Positions 42,993-52,673 of a DNA stretch of 64,000 nucleotides are shown in pieces. A model generated the notes under the pieces. It saw only the letters and a program-made list of their open reading frames with translations, was not told the DNA's origin and did not search any database. Where the stretch lies: contig DXDN01000001.1 of the NCBI GenBank assembly GCA_019115455.1, forward strand, positions 116,289-180,288, in the 5' to 3' direction. The translations under genes and the position numbers were made by a program. This DNA is from Candidatus Eubacterium faecigallinarum. Its GTDB lineage: Bacteria; Bacillota; Clostridia; Oscillospirales; Acutalibacteraceae. Each line of letters begins with the position of its first letter. Positions within the stretch are counted from its first letter, which is position 1.

Positions 42993-43042
42993 AGCAATAC
43001 CTCCATAGCAGTGCGTGACGGCGCACAAAAGTTTCTTTGCTT

Positions 43043-43072
43043 ATTATACTATATTACAAGCGGTCTGCGCAA
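43043..43072 (-). promoter_or_regulatory. Promoter for parA-parB-serS-ydcF
   Basis: On the minus strand, TTGCGC and TATAAT are 18 bases apart. The first parS site starts 3 bases beyond the -35. Confidence 0.5.
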
Positions 43073-43074
43073 GA

Positions 43075-43090
43075 TGTTTCACGTGAAACA
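43075..43090. other. parS centromere site 1
   Basis: Exact TGTTTCACGTGAAACA, the universal parS palindrome, next to the parA promoter. Confidence 0.95.
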
Positions 43091-43114
43091 CAGATATTTT
43101 TTTAGAATTAATAT

Positions 43115-43130
43115 TGTTTCACGTGAAACA
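43115..43130. other. parS centromere site 2
   Basis: A second exact TGTTTCACGTGAAACA, 40 bases from site 1. Confidence 0.95.
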
Positions 43131-43214
43131 ATATAAGTATCTGATAATAAATAATTAAAAACTGCAAAACAAGTATACACACTCACTGAATCGCCGCAGT
43201 TTGTCTGTTTCAAA

Positions 43215-43230
43215 TGTTTCACGTGAAACA
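43215..43230. other. parS centromere site 3
   Basis: A third exact TGTTTCACGTGAAACA, 100 bases from site 2 and just before a terminator hairpin. Confidence 0.95.
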
Positions 43231-43250
43231 ATATTTTCCCCTAAAAGCAG

Positions 43251-43276
43251 AAAAAACGAGCTTTCGCTCGTTTTTT
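43251..43276 (-). terminator. Terminator after noc
   Basis: AAAAAACGAG / CTCGTTTTTT stem, loop CTTTCG. A weaker AAAACGG-GAAA-CCGTTTT hairpin (minus-strand sense) also overlaps the noc stop codon. Confidence 0.8.
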
Positions 43277-43320
43277 CCACGTGATGAAAAGAGGAGAATA
43301 TGTTAAAACGGTTTCCCGTT

Positions 43321-44151
43321 TTAAGCGGAATCAGTTTGCCGCTGTGCTGCGGCTTCTTCTGCCTTTTTGGCTTCCTTTGGTATCCTTACTCTGAATTCTA
43401 TATATTCATCTGTCTCTGTTTTGTCTGATTCAGCGTCAATTCCGGCTTCTTTCATGGTTTGTATTGCCTTATTGACGGTATTTACAAATATTCGCACGTC
43501 CTTGAAGATTTTTACTACATTGCGTCTTGGTTTTACTTTTTTATCGGTAATACTGTCTATGTACGCTTCCGTCTGCTCAACGTTAAGTCCTTTTTCCTTA
43601 ATGAGCTTTAAGGTTGTCCACATATCCTTTTCTTTTTCAAGCCTCAGCAATGCCCGTGCATGTCTTTCAGTGAGTCCTTCCTTTTCTATGAAGTATCTGA
43701 CTTCCACCGGGAGTTTCAGTAATCTAAGCTTGTTGGAGAGCGCCGACTGGCTTTTGCCCAGTTTTTTTCCTATTTGCTCCTGAGTCATTCCGAAGTAATT
43801 TATAAGCTGGCTTATTGCCTGTGCTTCTTCAAAGAAATCCAAATCACTGCGCTGAATGTTCTCAAGAATTGAAAAAACTGCGCTGGACTCGTAATCGCAG
43901 TCAATAACCACACAGGGGACTGTCTGAAGGTTTGCCAGTATTGACGCTCTTAACCTTCGTTCGCCTGCCACGATTTCGTAATAATCGCTGTTATTTATCT
44001 GCCTGCACAAAAGCGGCTGCAATACGCCGTTCTCTTTTATTGACTCAGAGAGTGAGAGCATGTCCTCACTTTTAAACTGTTTTCTTGGCTGATACGGATT
44101 AGGCAGCAGCTTTTCAGTAGGTATCTGGATGATTTGCTCCACTCGCCTCAT
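43321..44151 (-). CDS. noc: Nucleoid occlusion protein Noc (ParB paralogue)
   Basis: A 276-residue ParB-family CTP switch. The CTP-binding motif is VAGERRLRAS with ENIQRSDLDFFEEAQAI. In the DNA-recognition part it has GKSQSALSNKLRLLKLP and ERHARALLRL; the Gln, the Lys after Asn, and the Arg before HARALL are the Noc-type residues as I recall them from published ParB/Noc comparisons. Its place after rsmG and before parA is that of noc in Bacillus. The N-terminus lacks an obvious amphipathic membrane-targeting helix (MRRVEQIIQIPTEKLLP), so its mode of division block may differ. Confidence 0.8.
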   Translation of the reverse strand: MRRVEQIIQIPTEKLLPNPYQPRKQFKSEDMLSLSESIKENGVLQPLLCRQINNSDYYEIVAGERRLRASILANLQTVPCVVIDCDYESSAVFSILENIQRSDLDFFEEAQAISQLINYFGMTQEQIGKKLGKSQSALSNKLRLLKLPVEVRYFIEKEGLTERHARALLRLEKEKDMWTTLKLIKEKGLNVEQTEAYIDSITDKKVKPRRNVVKIFKDVRIFVNTVNKAIQTMKEAGIDAESDKTETDEYIEFRVRIPKEAKKAEEAAAQRQTDSA

Positions 44152-44185
44152 CTCCTTGCCTATACTATATCATATTTTTACACAG

Positions 44186-44222
44186 AAAAAAAGGATTTCT
44201 CATAGTGGGAAATCCTTTTTCT
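44186..44222 (-). terminator. Terminator after rsmG
   Basis: GGATTTC / GAAATCC stem inside longer A and T runs; it ends the mnmE-mnmG-rsmG transcript before noc. Confidence 0.8.
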
Positions 44223-44241
44223 TCGACAATATAAACTTTCT

Positions 44242-44952
44242 TTAGAGCGGTCGGCTGTCTATTTTTTTTGACTTACGGGGATATTTTGTCGGAGTCTGCG
44301 ATATCTTTCTTATAATTACCAAACTTCTGCCGTCGCCGTTTGAAAGAGAGTATTCCTCAAACTTAACCAGCTCGCCGCCGAGCGTCTTTATGGCATTCTC
44401 AGCCTGGCTCAGCTCTCCTTTGCCTGACGGTCCTTTCAGTGAAACAAAAAGACCTCCGAGCCTAACCAACGGCAGGCAATATTCGCATAATATATTCAGC
44501 GGAGCAACTGCTCTTGCCACAGCGTAGTCGTACTTCTCACGGTACTCGCTGTCCTTGCCGATTTCCTCGGCTCTTTTATGAGTAACAGTTCCGAAAAGTC
44601 CTGAATTACGCAGAACGTCCTTAACAAATGCGAGTTTTTTACCAACGCTGTCCACAAAATTCACTTCAATTTGCGGATTTGCAATCAGCATGGGCAATCC
44701 TGGGAAACCTGCGCCGCTGCCGACATCCACCAGCGACTGTCCATCGCTCATCTGTACATATTTTAAAGGATACAGGCTGTCTGCAAAATGTTTAATAACA
44801 ATATCGTCGGGTTCTGTAATCGAGGTCAGATTTACGTGCTGGTTCCACCGAACCAATCTTTCTGCATATGAATCGAATCTGTCAAGTCCGTATGTATCAA
44901 GTTCAATACCAATATTCTCTGCTTCGTTTTTCAGTAATTCATAATCAATCAT
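44242..44952 (-). CDS. rsmG: 16S rRNA (guanine527-N7) methyltransferase RsmG (GidB)
   Basis: A 236-residue SAM-dependent enzyme methylating G527 of 16S rRNA; its loss causes low-level streptomycin resistance elsewhere. Motifs are [32 protein letters not shown] and the later [17 protein letters not shown]. It overlaps the mnmG stop by 4 bases. Confidence 0.95.
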   Translation of the reverse strand: MIDYELLKNEAENIGIELDTYGLDRFDSYAERLVRWNQHVNLTSITEPDDIVIKHFADSLYPLKYVQMSDGQSLVDVGSGAGFPGLPMLIANPQIEVNFVDSVGKKLAFVKDVLRNSGLFGTVTHKRAEEIGKDSEYREKYDYAVARAVAPLNILCEYCLPLVRLGGLFVSLKGPSGKGELSQAENAIKTLGGELVKFEEYSLSNGDGRSLVIIRKISQTPTKYPRKSKKIDSRPL

Positions 44953-46814
44953 AATGACTCCAAAATAATATTCAGCGCCGCAACATCAGCCGGATTAACT
45001 CCGCTGATCCTACCGGCCTGCCCCAAATTTTCCGGACGAATTTTTGAAAGCTTCTCGACTGCCTCAAGTCTAAGTCCCTTCAATGACGAATAATCAATGT
45101 CCTTTGGAATCTTTTTGCACTCAATTCTGCGCATTTCCTTGATTTGCTGCTCCTGCCTGGCTATGTAGCCATGGTATTTAACAGCAATTTCCACCTGCTC
45201 GAACACTTCCTTAGGCAAATCAGGTCTGTCGTCGTCAATCTCCTCCAGTGACTTATAGGTGACCTGTGGTCTTTTCAGCAGTTCCAGCATTTTGCATCCC
45301 CGGTCAAGGGGAGTGGTGCCGCAGTCAACAAGTATTTTCTGTAATTTATCGCTCAGCGGCACTGATTTCTCAGTAATACGCTTAAGCTCGTCCTTTACAT
45401 TTTTTTCCTTTAATAAAAATTTATCATATCTTTCGCGTGAAATCAAGCCTATTTTGTAACCTGTGGGTGTCAGTCGGGTGTCCGCGTTGTCCTGTCTGAG
45501 CACTAAACGGTACTCGCTACGGCTTGTCATCATCCTGTACGGGTCTGTGCAGCCCTTGGTGATAAGGTCATCAATGAGCGTGCCGATATATGAACCGCCC
45601 CTGTCCAAAATCATCGGCTCTTCACCTTTAATTTTAAGGGCAGCGTTAATTCCGGCGACAAGTCCCTGAGCCGCCGCTTCCTCATATCCGCTGGAACCGT
45701 TAAACTGACCGGCGCCGTAAAGCCCGTCAAAATCATTGAACTCCAGCGTAGCCTTAAGTGCGGTGGGGTCAACGCAATCGTACTCGATAGCGTAAGCCGC
45801 ACGCATAACCTGAGCGTGCTCAAGTCCCGGAATTGTGTGAATGAAATCAAGCTGCACATCCTCCGGAAGGGAAGAGGACAATCCCTGAAGATACATCTCC
45901 TCCGTATTTAAACCGCAGGGCTCAATGAAAAGCTGATGCCTTTTTTTGTCTGAAAATCTTACAATTTTATCTTCAAAACTGGGGCAGTACCTGGGACCCT
46001 TGCCCTCAATCTTGCCGGAATACATAGGACTTCTGTGAAGATTGTCGAGTATTATCTGCTTCGTTTCGTCGTTTGTATAAGTGATATAACAGCAGACCTT
46101 GTTCTCAGGAGGTGTGTGGGTAGCAAAGCTGAATCCCACAGTCTCACGGTCGCCCTCCTGAACCTCGAGTCCTGAAAAATCAATTGACCGCCTGTTTACT
46201 CTCGGGGGAGTACCTGTCTTAAATCTTCTCAGCGGAATAGGCAGTTTCTTAAGAGCAGCCGCCAAATCTGTGGACGGAAACATTCCGTCGGGACCGCTCT
46301 CGTATGACACGTCGCCGATATAAACCCTGCCTCCCAGGAAAGTACCTGTGGCAATAATAACCGCCTTGGCGGTAAACAGCGCCTCAAGCCTGGTCTTTAC
46401 CTGCCAAACGCCGCTTTCAAGTTTTTTAATATCGACAATTTCACCTTGCCTGATATCAAGATTTTCCTGAAGCTCCAGAGTGTGCTTCATCCCTGCGGAA
46501 TATTCACGCCTGTCAATCTGGGCTCTCAGAGAATGAACCGCCGGGCCTTTTCCGAGATTAAGCATACGGGATTGCAGGGAATATTTGTCCGCCGCCTTTC
46601 CCATTTCTCCTCCCAGGGCGTCAATCTCTCTTACAAGATGACCCTTTGAGGTTCCGCCGATAGAGGGGTTGCAGGGCATGTTACCCACCCAGTCGAGATT
46701 TATGGTAAACACAGCCGTTTTGCATCCCAGGCGTGCCGAAGCAAGGCATGCTTCAATTCCAGCATGCCCTGCGCCTATAACTATTACATCATAATCCTGT
46801 GAAAAATACTCCAT
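44949..46814 (-). CDS. mnmG: tRNA uridine 5-carboxymethylaminomethyl modification enzyme MnmG (GidA)
   Basis: A 621-residue FAD protein that, with MnmE, modifies the wobble uridine of several tRNAs. The FAD-binding motif [14 protein letters not shown] opens it. [20 protein letters not shown] and [18 protein letters not shown] are family motifs, and the C-terminal helical domain binds MnmE. It is 7 bases after mnmE. Confidence 0.97.
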   Translation of the reverse strand: MEYFSQDYDVIVIGAGHAGIEACLASARLGCKTAVFTINLDWVGNMPCNPSIGGTSKGHLVREIDALGGEMGKAADKYSLQSRMLNLGKGPAVHSLRAQIDRREYSAGMKHTLELQENLDIRQGEIVDIKKLESGVWQVKTRLEALFTAKAVIIATGTFLGGRVYIGDVSYESGPDGMFPSTDLAAALKKLPIPLRRFKTGTPPRVNRRSIDFSGLEVQEGDRETVGFSFATHTPPENKVCCYITYTNDETKQIILDNLHRSPMYSGKIEGKGPRYCPSFEDKIVRFSDKKRHQLFIEPCGLNTEEMYLQGLSSSLPEDVQLDFIHTIPGLEHAQVMRAAYAIEYDCVDPTALKATLEFNDFDGLYGAGQFNGSSGYEEAAAQGLVAGINAALKIKGEEPMILDRGGSYIGTLIDDLITKGCTDPYRMMTSRSEYRLVLRQDNADTRLTPTGYKIGLISRERYDKFLLKEKNVKDELKRITEKSVPLSDKLQKILVDCGTTPLDRGCKMLELLKRPQVTYKSLEEIDDDRPDLPKEVFEQVEIAVKYHGYIARQEQQIKEMRRIECKKIPKDIDYSSLKGLRLEAVEKLSKIRPENLGQAGRISGVNPADVAALNIILESL

Positions 46815-46821
46815 GCTACAC

Positions 46822-48186
46822 CTATTTTCCCACGCAGAAGCGGCTGAATATGTTATTCACAACCTCTTCCGTCGCCTTTTTTCCTGTCAGCGAAAGCAGT
46901 TCGTCAACTGCGCTGTCAATCATCACATTTATTGCGTCGTATGTCACTGAATTCTGAGCGTCCTCCAGAGCACGGCTTATATATTCATAAGCGTTTGCCA
47001 CGCACTGCTTCTGCCTCTTGTTGGCAAGAATCGGCTGAGATGAGTCGAAACTCTCCAGCCCCAGCAATTTTTTGACCTCACGCTCAAGCTCCTGAGCACC
47101 CTGATTATTTTTAGCCGAAATATAAACCACGCTGCTGAATTCACGGTTTATGATATCCATTTCTATCTTCTCATCCAAATCCGTCTTGTTAATAACCGCA
47201 ATGCACGGCTTGCCGTGGCAGGCGTCGATAAGCATTTTATCCTCATCACCCAAAGGCTCAGAGCTGTCAAACACTGCCAGCACAAGCGACGCCGTGTCAA
47301 TTTTTTCAACAGCCTTTTTTATTCCGATAGCTTCAACAATATCGTCGCTCTCTCTTATTCCTGCGGTGTCGGAGAGATGCAGTACCATACTTCCCAGACG
47401 AACAGAATTTTCAACAATATCCCTGGTGGTGCCCTTAACGTGAGTAACGATACTCTTTTCAGCACCGGAAAGCATATTCATCAGCGTTGATTTGCCGGCA
47501 TTTGGCTTGCCTGCTATAACAGTGTCAACGCCCTGAGTCATAACAGCGCCGTTCTCATAATTTTTAAGGAGCTTTTCCAGGGCGCTTTTGGAATCTGTCA
47601 AAACTTTTATCAGTGAATCCTCCTCAAGCTCCGGTATCTCCTCGTCGGGGTAGTCAACCCACGCCGCCATTAATGCACTGCAGTCAATGAGCTTGTCAAG
47701 CACCCTTGATATTTCACTGCTCAAAGAGCCTTTTAACAGATTAAACGAGACTTTCGCCGCTTCCTGTCCCTGAGCTGAGATAAGGGAAGCGACTCCCTCT
47801 GCCTGAGCAAGGTCCATTTTTCCGTTAAGAAAAGCGCGTTTTGTAAATTCTCCGGGACCGGCAGGTCTTGCACCTGCGGCGAGCACCTCCTCCAGAGTTT
47901 TTTCAACGATGAAAATTCCTCCGTGAACGGAGATTTCAACAACGTCTTCTCCTGTGTAGCTCTTCGGATTTCTGAACACCAGGGCTATAGCGTTGTCAAA
48001 ACTTTCCGAGCGGCTGTAAACATTGCCGTACTTGGCGGTATAGCCTTTAAGCTCTGCCAGGGGAGTGCCGTCCGCCGATTTAAAAACCTTCTGCGCTATT
48101 TCTATCGCTTTGTCACCGCTGATACGAATGACTCCTATGCCGCTGACGCTGTTTCCCGTTGCCACCGCCGCTATTGTTTCAGCCAT
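46822..48186 (-). CDS. mnmE: tRNA modification GTPase MnmE (TrmE)
   Basis: A 454-residue GTPase partner of MnmG. It has an N-terminal folate-binding domain (about 1-118, [14 protein letters not shown]), a helical domain, and an inserted G domain with [20 protein letters not shown] and NKTD. It ends with the essential C-terminal FCVGK, whose Cys is typical of the family. It has its own promoter after jag's terminator. Confidence 0.97.
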   Translation of the reverse strand: MAETIAAVATGNSVSGIGVIRISGDKAIEIAQKVFKSADGTPLAELKGYTAKYGNVYSRSESFDNAIALVFRNPKSYTGEDVVEISVHGGIFIVEKTLEEVLAAGARPAGPGEFTKRAFLNGKMDLAQAEGVASLISAQGQEAAKVSFNLLKGSLSSEISRVLDKLIDCSALMAAWVDYPDEEIPELEEDSLIKVLTDSKSALEKLLKNYENGAVMTQGVDTVIAGKPNAGKSTLMNMLSGAEKSIVTHVKGTTRDIVENSVRLGSMVLHLSDTAGIRESDDIVEAIGIKKAVEKIDTASLVLAVFDSSEPLGDEDKMLIDACHGKPCIAVINKTDLDEKIEMDIINREFSSVVYISAKNNQGAQELEREVKKLLGLESFDSSQPILANKRQKQCVANAYEYISRALEDAQNSVTYDAINVMIDSAVDELLSLTGKKATEEVVNNIFSRFCVGK

Positions 48187-48213
48187 AAAAACGCCCCCTT
48201 TTAAAGCAATGAT

Positions 48214-48241
48214 ATTATACCATAATATTTTTATAAAACAA
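48214..48241 (-). promoter_or_regulatory. Promoter for mnmE-mnmG-rsmG
   Basis: On the minus strand, TTGTTT and TATAAT are 16 bases apart. Confidence 0.5.
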
Positions 48242-48266
48242 AAAAGGCGGACAGAGTGCCCACCTT
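48239..48266 (-). terminator. Terminator after jag
   Basis: A 9-bp stem (AGGCGGACA / TGCCCACCT, two wobbles) with a T run on the minus strand ends the rpmH-to-jag transcript. Confidence 0.7.
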
Positions 48267-48288
48267 TCAGGGTTTGTCACCCTTTTTA

Positions 48289-49200
48289 TTAGTCTTTGTT
48301 AACCTCGATTTTTCCGAACTTCGGAATATCTGCTCTGTCGACTTTCTTTTCACGGTTTGGATCCGGCTTTGAAGTCGTGCTGTGACCGCCGCGTGAATTT
48401 CTGCCTCTTCCTGAGCCTGAGCGTCTTACTCCGCCTTCCGGCTCGATAAGAACTCTTCTGTCCATTCCGTTTCCTACTGAGCGGGATATTGCACCCTCAA
48501 CCTCCTGAACTGCGGTATGGATAATTCTTCTCTCGTACGGATTCATAGGCTCAAAGCTGTATCTTCTGCCGGTTCTTACTGCGTAATTTGCATTCTTAAT
48601 AGCCAGCGCTCTAAGTGTTTCCTCACGCTTAGCTCTGTAATCACCAACATTAAGCGCTACACGAACATATTTGTCCGTAGCCTTTTTAACTGCAAGACTT
48701 GCAAGATACTGAAGTGCGTCGAGAGTTTCGCCTCGACGACCGATAATGATACCGTAATCTTCGCAGTCAACGTCAACCTCGATAACGCCGTCAACAATCT
48801 TTGCTGTAAGCTTAGCGTTTTCTACCTTAAATCCGTCAATCATTGTCTTGAGATATGAGCAAACATAATCAAGATCAATGTCGCTTTCGTTTACTTTCTC
48901 AGCCTCCGCCTCATGTTTTGGGGCCGGAGCCTGCTTTACTTCGGCTTTCTTTGCCGCAGGCTTCTTTTCCTGCTGCACCGGTCTGCTCTTTTTAGGTTTC
49001 TGCTTCTTTTCCCTTTTGCCGTCGTCGTAGCTTGCCTTTACCTGAGCATCGCAACCGCCGAACAGTCCGAGAACCTTCTTTTTCGGCATAACTACTATCT
49101 CAATCTTAACATCCGCAGTCATCGGCGCATTAAGACCTGTTTTTGCCGCATGGGTTGCCTCTTCAATAGTTTTACCGGTGCCGATAAATTCCTTTATCAT
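48289..49200 (-). CDS. jag: RNA-binding protein Jag/KhpB (Jag-N, KH and R3H domains)
   Basis: A 303-residue protein linked to cell elongation and division through RNA binding, usually with KhpA. A Jag N-terminal domain (about 1-55) is followed by a Lys/Ala/Pro-rich linker (about 60-105), a KH domain with the loop IIIGRRGETLDALQYLAS, and an R3H domain (NPYERRIIHTAVQEVEG). The last 60 residues are Gly/Arg/Ser-rich (RRSGSGRGRNSRGG), which may add RNA affinity. It follows yidC by 15 bases. Confidence 0.93.
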   Translation of the reverse strand: MIKEFIGTGKTIEEATHAAKTGLNAPMTADVKIEIVVMPKKKVLGLFGGCDAQVKASYDDGKREKKQKPKKSRPVQQEKKPAAKKAEVKQAPAPKHEAEAEKVNESDIDLDYVCSYLKTMIDGFKVENAKLTAKIVDGVIEVDVDCEDYGIIIGRRGETLDALQYLASLAVKKATDKYVRVALNVGDYRAKREETLRALAIKNANYAVRTGRRYSFEPMNPYERRIIHTAVQEVEGAISRSVGNGMDRRVLIEPEGGVRRSGSGRGRNSRGGHSTTSKPDPNREKKVDRADIPKFGKIEVNKD

Positions 49201-49215
49201 ATTATCCTCCGATAA

Positions 49216-50235
49216 TTACTTGATTTTCTTCACATTTTCCTCACGAGAACGGCGCTCAATAGTGTTTTCCACCATAAGCCTTGCCTGTGTTTTTCTCGGC
49301 GGATACTGTTTAAATATAAATATCTGCTGCAAAATAGCAACCAGATTGGAAATGATCCAGTAAAAACCTACAGCTGCCGGAACCTTGAATGAAATGTAGA
49401 AGGAGAAGAACGGCATCATCAGCATCATCGCCATCATTGACGCCATCTGCTGACCTGCTGCGGGATTATTTTTCTTTTGAATGATTGTGGATACCACACT
49501 TGACGCAAGTGATGTAACAAGACAGAGGATCGGGAAGATAATGATTATTCCGTCCTTCCAGTGCGGGAACGCAGTCATATCAATACCGAAAAGGTTCATG
49601 CCCTCTCTGTACTGCGTTATTGCCTCGCACTTTTCCGCTGTAAAGATATCCGGGAACGACGTCACAAGAGCGTCCTTGTATGCGTCAAAATTCTCCAGTA
49701 TATTAAGCTGGAAATAAGTGATTTTTGCGTCTGCGTCACCGATAATGTCACGGTAAATGGGCAGTATTGTGTCCAAAATTGCCTGTGAGTTATCATTAAC
49801 GGCGCTCATGCCCAGCACGTAAACAAGCGGGTAATAGATAATGCCGATAATACCCATCAAAAATACAAGCTGGAAAAGCATAGGGCCGCAGCCCATCTGC
49901 ATAGGATTATGACCTTCTCTTGAGTAAAGGTCCTGAATTTCCTGGTTCATCTTCGCCCTGTCTTTAGGGTCTGGATATTTGTTCTGAATTTTCTGTATTT
50001 TAGGCTGAAGTCTTGTAGTTCTCGCCATAGTTTTTTGCTGCTTAACATTAAGCGGAAGCAAAAGAAGACGCGTTACTACCGTAAAAATAACTATCGCAAC
50101 GAAATACTGGTTGCCCAGTAATTCCAGAAGGAAGCCCATACATTTACCGAACACCCAGTACAGAGGCTTAAATATTGCTATTCCCTCTGACACGGCTGTT
50201 GACGCCGAGCTTGAAAAAAGTAAAATACTGTTCAT
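49216..50235 (-). CDS. yidC: Membrane protein insertase YidC (SpoIIIJ/OxaA)
   Basis: A 339-residue insertase without the large periplasmic domain of Gram-negative YidC. It has about five transmembrane helices. [22 protein letters not shown] holds the positive groove residue and begins the cytoplasmic hairpin ([25 protein letters not shown]). An extended extracellular loop (about 145-225) between helices is longer than usual. It overlaps yidD by 4 bases. Confidence 0.95.
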   Translation of the reverse strand: MNSILLFSSSASTAVSEGIAIFKPLYWVFGKCMGFLLELLGNQYFVAIVIFTVVTRLLLLPLNVKQQKTMARTTRLQPKIQKIQNKYPDPKDRAKMNQEIQDLYSREGHNPMQMGCGPMLFQLVFLMGIIGIIYYPLVYVLGMSAVNDNSQAILDTILPIYRDIIGDADAKITYFQLNILENFDAYKDALVTSFPDIFTAEKCEAITQYREGMNLFGIDMTAFPHWKDGIIIIFPILCLVTSLASSVVSTIIQKKNNPAAGQQMASMMAMMLMMPFFSFYISFKVPAAVGFYWIISNLVAILQQIFIFKQYPPRKTQARLMVENTIERRSREENVKKIK

Positions 50236-50483
50236 TCGTCATCCTCTTTAGTTTTCTTTTGGGGTACAGGGTCCCAGCCTCCCCGTGAAAAGGGGTTGCA
50301 CCTTAAAATCCTCCACGCCGCAAGAAGACTGCCTTTAAAAATCCCGTGGATTTCAATAGCTTCAATGGCATACTGCGAACAGGTGGGAGTAAAGCGGCAG
50401 CTCCCGTGAGAAAATCTCGGGCTGATGGTAAGCTGATACGTTTTTATGAGAAATATTAATGCTTTCTTTATGATGTTTTTCAA
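50232..50483 (-). CDS. yidD: Membrane protein insertion efficiency factor YidD
   Basis: An 83-residue protein helping YidC-dependent insertion. It has the invariant [19 protein letters not shown] and the end [13 protein letters not shown], and an amphipathic N-terminus. It overlaps both rnpA and yidC by 4 bases. Confidence 0.95.
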   Translation of the reverse strand: MKNIIKKALIFLIKTYQLTISPRFSHGSCRFTPTCSQYAIEAIEIHGIFKGSLLAAWRILRCNPFSRGGWDPVPQKKTKEDDE

Positions 50484-50812
50484 TCTATCGCACCCAGCTT
50501 GGCAAGCTGCTCCTCCATCTGTTCACGAACCTGCTGCATTTTCGCGTCAGCAGTCCTTGTCCTTGCCACAAAAACTATATCGTAGCTGCCGTTGAGCCTG
50601 TCCTCGCAGCAGGAAAAAGCGGCTCTTATAAGTCGCCTTGATCTGTTGCGCCTAACGGCGTTTCCGACTTTTTTGCCGCTGGTTATGCCTATTCTGGTCT
50701 CACCCAGGCGGTTTTTCATAATATAGGTGACAAGGCACGACGATGCCTTAGTCTTGCCCCTGTAATAGAGGCGGCGGAAATCTTTATTTTGTTTTAAGGT
50801 ATGGCTTTTCAC
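50480..50812 (-). CDS. rnpA: Ribonuclease P protein component
   Basis: A 110-residue basic protein subunit of RNase P, which trims tRNA 5' ends. The RNR motif is [15 protein letters not shown], after [10 protein letters not shown]. It lies 21 bases after rpmH. The RNase P RNA gene is not in this window. Confidence 0.95.
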   Translation of the reverse strand: MKSHTLKQNKDFRRLYYRGKTKASSCLVTYIMKNRLGETRIGITSGKKVGNAVRRNRSRRLIRAAFSCCEDRLNGSYDIVFVARTRTADAKMQQVREQMEEQLAKLGAID

Positions 50813-50833
50813 CTAATCGCTCCCAATCGGTAA

Positions 50834-50968
50834 TTAGTAAGAAAGCTTCTTTCTGCCCTTTGCACGGCGGCGGGCAAGTACTTTTCTGCCGTTTCTTGTG
50901 GACATTCTCTTTCTGAAACCGTGTTCCATCTTAGCGTGCCTTTTCTTTGGCTGGAAAGTTCTCTTCAT
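50834..50968 (-). CDS. rpmH: 50S ribosomal protein L34
   Basis: A 44-residue, highly basic ribosomal protein beginning [20 protein letters not shown] and ending [15 protein letters not shown] lies before the ATG on the minus strand. It heads the rpmH-rnpA-yidD-yidC-jag operon. In most Firmicutes this gene diverges from dnaA; here its upstream neighbour is mtnN. Confidence 0.97.
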   Translation of the reverse strand: MKRTFQPKKRHAKMEHGFRKRMSTRNGRKVLARRRAKGRKKLSY

Positions 50969-51021
50969 AAATCAATTCACTCCATTCTAAAGACTAAACT
51001 TGTCTTAATCTTTTATAGGCT

Positions 51022-51038
51022 CTGCACGGTATAGTGCA
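51022..51038 (-). other. Hairpin in the rpmH leader
   Basis: CTGCAC / GTGCAG 6-bp stem with a 5- to 6-base loop, between the rpmH promoter and gene; no T run follows. Confidence 0.5.
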
Positions 51039-51062
51039 GGCAATTTCACATTATCGTTTGCT

Positions 51063-51092
51063 ATTATATATTATAATATTGAGCCTTGTCAA
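51063..51092 (-). promoter_or_regulatory. Promoter for the rpmH operon
   Basis: On the minus strand, consensus TTGACA and TATAAT are 18 bases apart. Confidence 0.8.
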
Positions 51093-51109
51093 CAAATTTT
51101 TTAATTATC

Positions 51110-51138
51110 TTGTATTTGTTCTTAATATATATTATAAT
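51110..51138 (+). promoter_or_regulatory. Promoter for mtnN
   Basis: TTGTAT and TATAAT, 17 bases apart, divergent from and close to the rpmH promoter. Confidence 0.65.
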
Positions 51139-51200
51139 TACACTATATGTTGGGTAGGCTATCCCTCCTCACAACAAGTACATTAATCGGAGGATTACAT

Positions 51201-51908
51201 ATGCTGGGCATCATCGGCGCTATGGACGTAGAAATCAATTCCATTAAAGAGAGAATCACGGGAAGAACCGTTACCACAATCGCAGGCATCGAATTTGTCT
51301 GCGGATTTATAGAGAATGTAACCGTCTGTGCGGCTCAGTGCTCTCCCGGCAAGGTGAATGCCGCTTTGTGCACCCAGGCTATGATAGACCATTTTGACAT
51401 CGACGCCGTAATCAACGTGGGGGTAGGGTGCTCCCTTAACGACAATGTTATAATTAAAAATGTTGTTATCGCCACCGACGTTTGCGAATACGACGTTGAC
51501 ATAACCGCCCTGGGCGAACCGCTGGGATTTATCAACGGGCTTAATACAATAAAGATTAAAACAGACCCGACTCTTTCGGAAAAGCTGTCACGAGCGGCAA
51601 TTAATTTCGGCGAGCGTATTCACCGGGGCACCATTGCCAGCGGAGATACCTTTATCGCCGGTACAGAGCTAAAACACCGCCTGGCAAGTCAGTTTGACGC
51701 CATCTGCGGCGAGATGGAGGGCGGAGCTGTGGGTCATGTTTGCGCCGCCAACGGTGTTGCGTTTGCCGTTCTTCGCTGTATCAGCGACGGCGGCGACGAA
51801 AATTCACAGCTTGATTACCCCACATTCAAAAAAATAGCCGCGGACATCTCCACGGCAATAATTGTTGAATACATAAAAACAGAGCAAAATCAGTATTCGT
51901 TATTCTGA
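51201..51908 (+). CDS. mtnN: 5'-Methylthioadenosine/S-adenosylhomocysteine nucleosidase
   Basis: A 235-residue hydrolase that splits adenine from methylthioadenosine and S-adenosylhomocysteine, recycling SAM by-products (and making the AI-2 precursor where luxS exists). It begins LGIIGAMDVEINSI; SGDTFIAG and the nucleoside-binding GEMEGGAVGHVCA match the family. The usual VGVAGG is VGVGCSLN here. CGGAGGA fixes the start at 51201. The leader contains CCCTCC (51163-51168), able to pair with that ribosome site. Confidence 0.9.
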   Translation: MLGIIGAMDVEINSIKERITGRTVTTIAGIEFVCGFIENVTVCAAQCSPGKVNAALCTQAMIDHFDIDAVINVGVGCSLNDNVIIKNVVIATDVCEYDVDITALGEPLGFINGLNTIKIKTDPTLSEKLSRAAINFGERIHRGTIASGDTFIAGTELKHRLASQFDAICGEMEGGAVGHVCAANGVAFAVLRCISDGGDENSQLDYPTFKKIAADISTAIIVEYIKTEQNQYSLF

Positions 51909-52559
51909 TTATTCTAAATAAAATCTTGTAAGAATATGCTCTTCGGCGTTTTCGATTATCTCGTGAAGAGCCGTCTTTTCGCTGAGGTCTGTTCCGGTTC
52001 TCGATTTATCCTCAATAAACACGAACCTGGCGTCCTCTACAGCAATGGCGGCGGAGGCAAGCTCACGGCCGAGATTAAAATCGAGCTTGAACATTTCCTT
52101 AGGCAGTATTCCTGCCTTTGCCATGGTAAGCGCTCCGCGGTAAACGCAAAGCGTGTAGTAATCAAAAATATATTTACTTGTTCTGACGTCCTTGGCGGTG
52201 GCGATTATCTTCAGCAGCATATTCGCCGCTGCGGCGAGAGTCTGAACGGACGACATCTCCATGTTGTCCTCCGTCACAAAGGACAGGTCCATGCCTGTTC
52301 TGTTTTCACTTATTCCCAGCAGATAATCGGCAGTAACACCGTAATACTCGCTGCACCTAATAACAAAATCAAGTCCGCACTCCCTGATGCCCTTTTCGTA
52401 GTGGCTTAAGAGAGCCTGACTTATCCCCAAATCGCTGGCGGCTTTTTTCTGGCTGATGCCTCTTTCTTTACGAAGACGGGACAGAACCTGTGCAAATTTT
52501 GATAATTTTTCTGCCTTGTCCTGCTTTGCCGCATTGCTTTTCTTTGAATTAGTATCCAT
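51909..52559 (-). CDS. XRE-family transcriptional regulator
   Basis: A 216-residue protein with a Lys-rich lead, an HTH_3 domain (about 22-82: LRKERGISQKKAASDLGISQALLSHYEKGIRECGLDF) and a C-terminal helical domain of about 130 residues that I do not recognise (EMSSVQTLAAAANMLLKIIATAKDV...). It probably represses its own gene: a perfect 12-bp inverted repeat lies in the promoter region shared with the divergent phosphatase-esterase pair. The signal it senses is unknown. Confidence 0.85.
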   Translation of the reverse strand: MDTNSKKSNAAKQDKAEKLSKFAQVLSRLRKERGISQKKAASDLGISQALLSHYEKGIRECGLDFVIRCSEYYGVTADYLLGISENRTGMDLSFVTEDNMEMSSVQTLAAAANMLLKIIATAKDVRTSKYIFDYYTLCVYRGALTMAKAGILPKEMFKLDFNLGRELASAAIAVEDARFVFIEDKSRTGTDLSEKTALHEIIENAEEHILTRFYLE

Positions 52560-52576
52560 GTTTCTTCCTCCGTATA

Positions 52577-52614
52577 TTACAAATAGTATTATAACACCGT
52601 ATTACTATTTGTAA
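52577..52614. promoter_or_regulatory. Long inverted repeat, probable operator of the XRE regulator
   Basis: TTACAAATAGTA and TACTATTTGTAA form a perfect 12-bp inverted repeat with a 14-base spacer, between the regulator and the divergent phosphatase gene. Confidence 0.75.
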
Positions 52615-52620
52615 ATATAG

Positions 52621-52649
52621 TTGATGACTTTGTTATTTTTTTGTAATAT
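52621..52649 (+). promoter_or_regulatory. Promoter for the phosphatase-esterase pair
   Basis: TTGATG and TAATAT, 17 bases apart, 7 bases from the inverted repeat. Confidence 0.5.
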
Positions 52650-52673
52650 TTCGCTTTAAAAGGAGCTTTTTGA

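Noticed and set aside
42993..43028. A longer, TTG-started ParA
   Set aside because: No ribosome site, and 12 extra residues before the normal MGKT-type ParA start; the GTG at 42992 has GGAGG at proper spacing.
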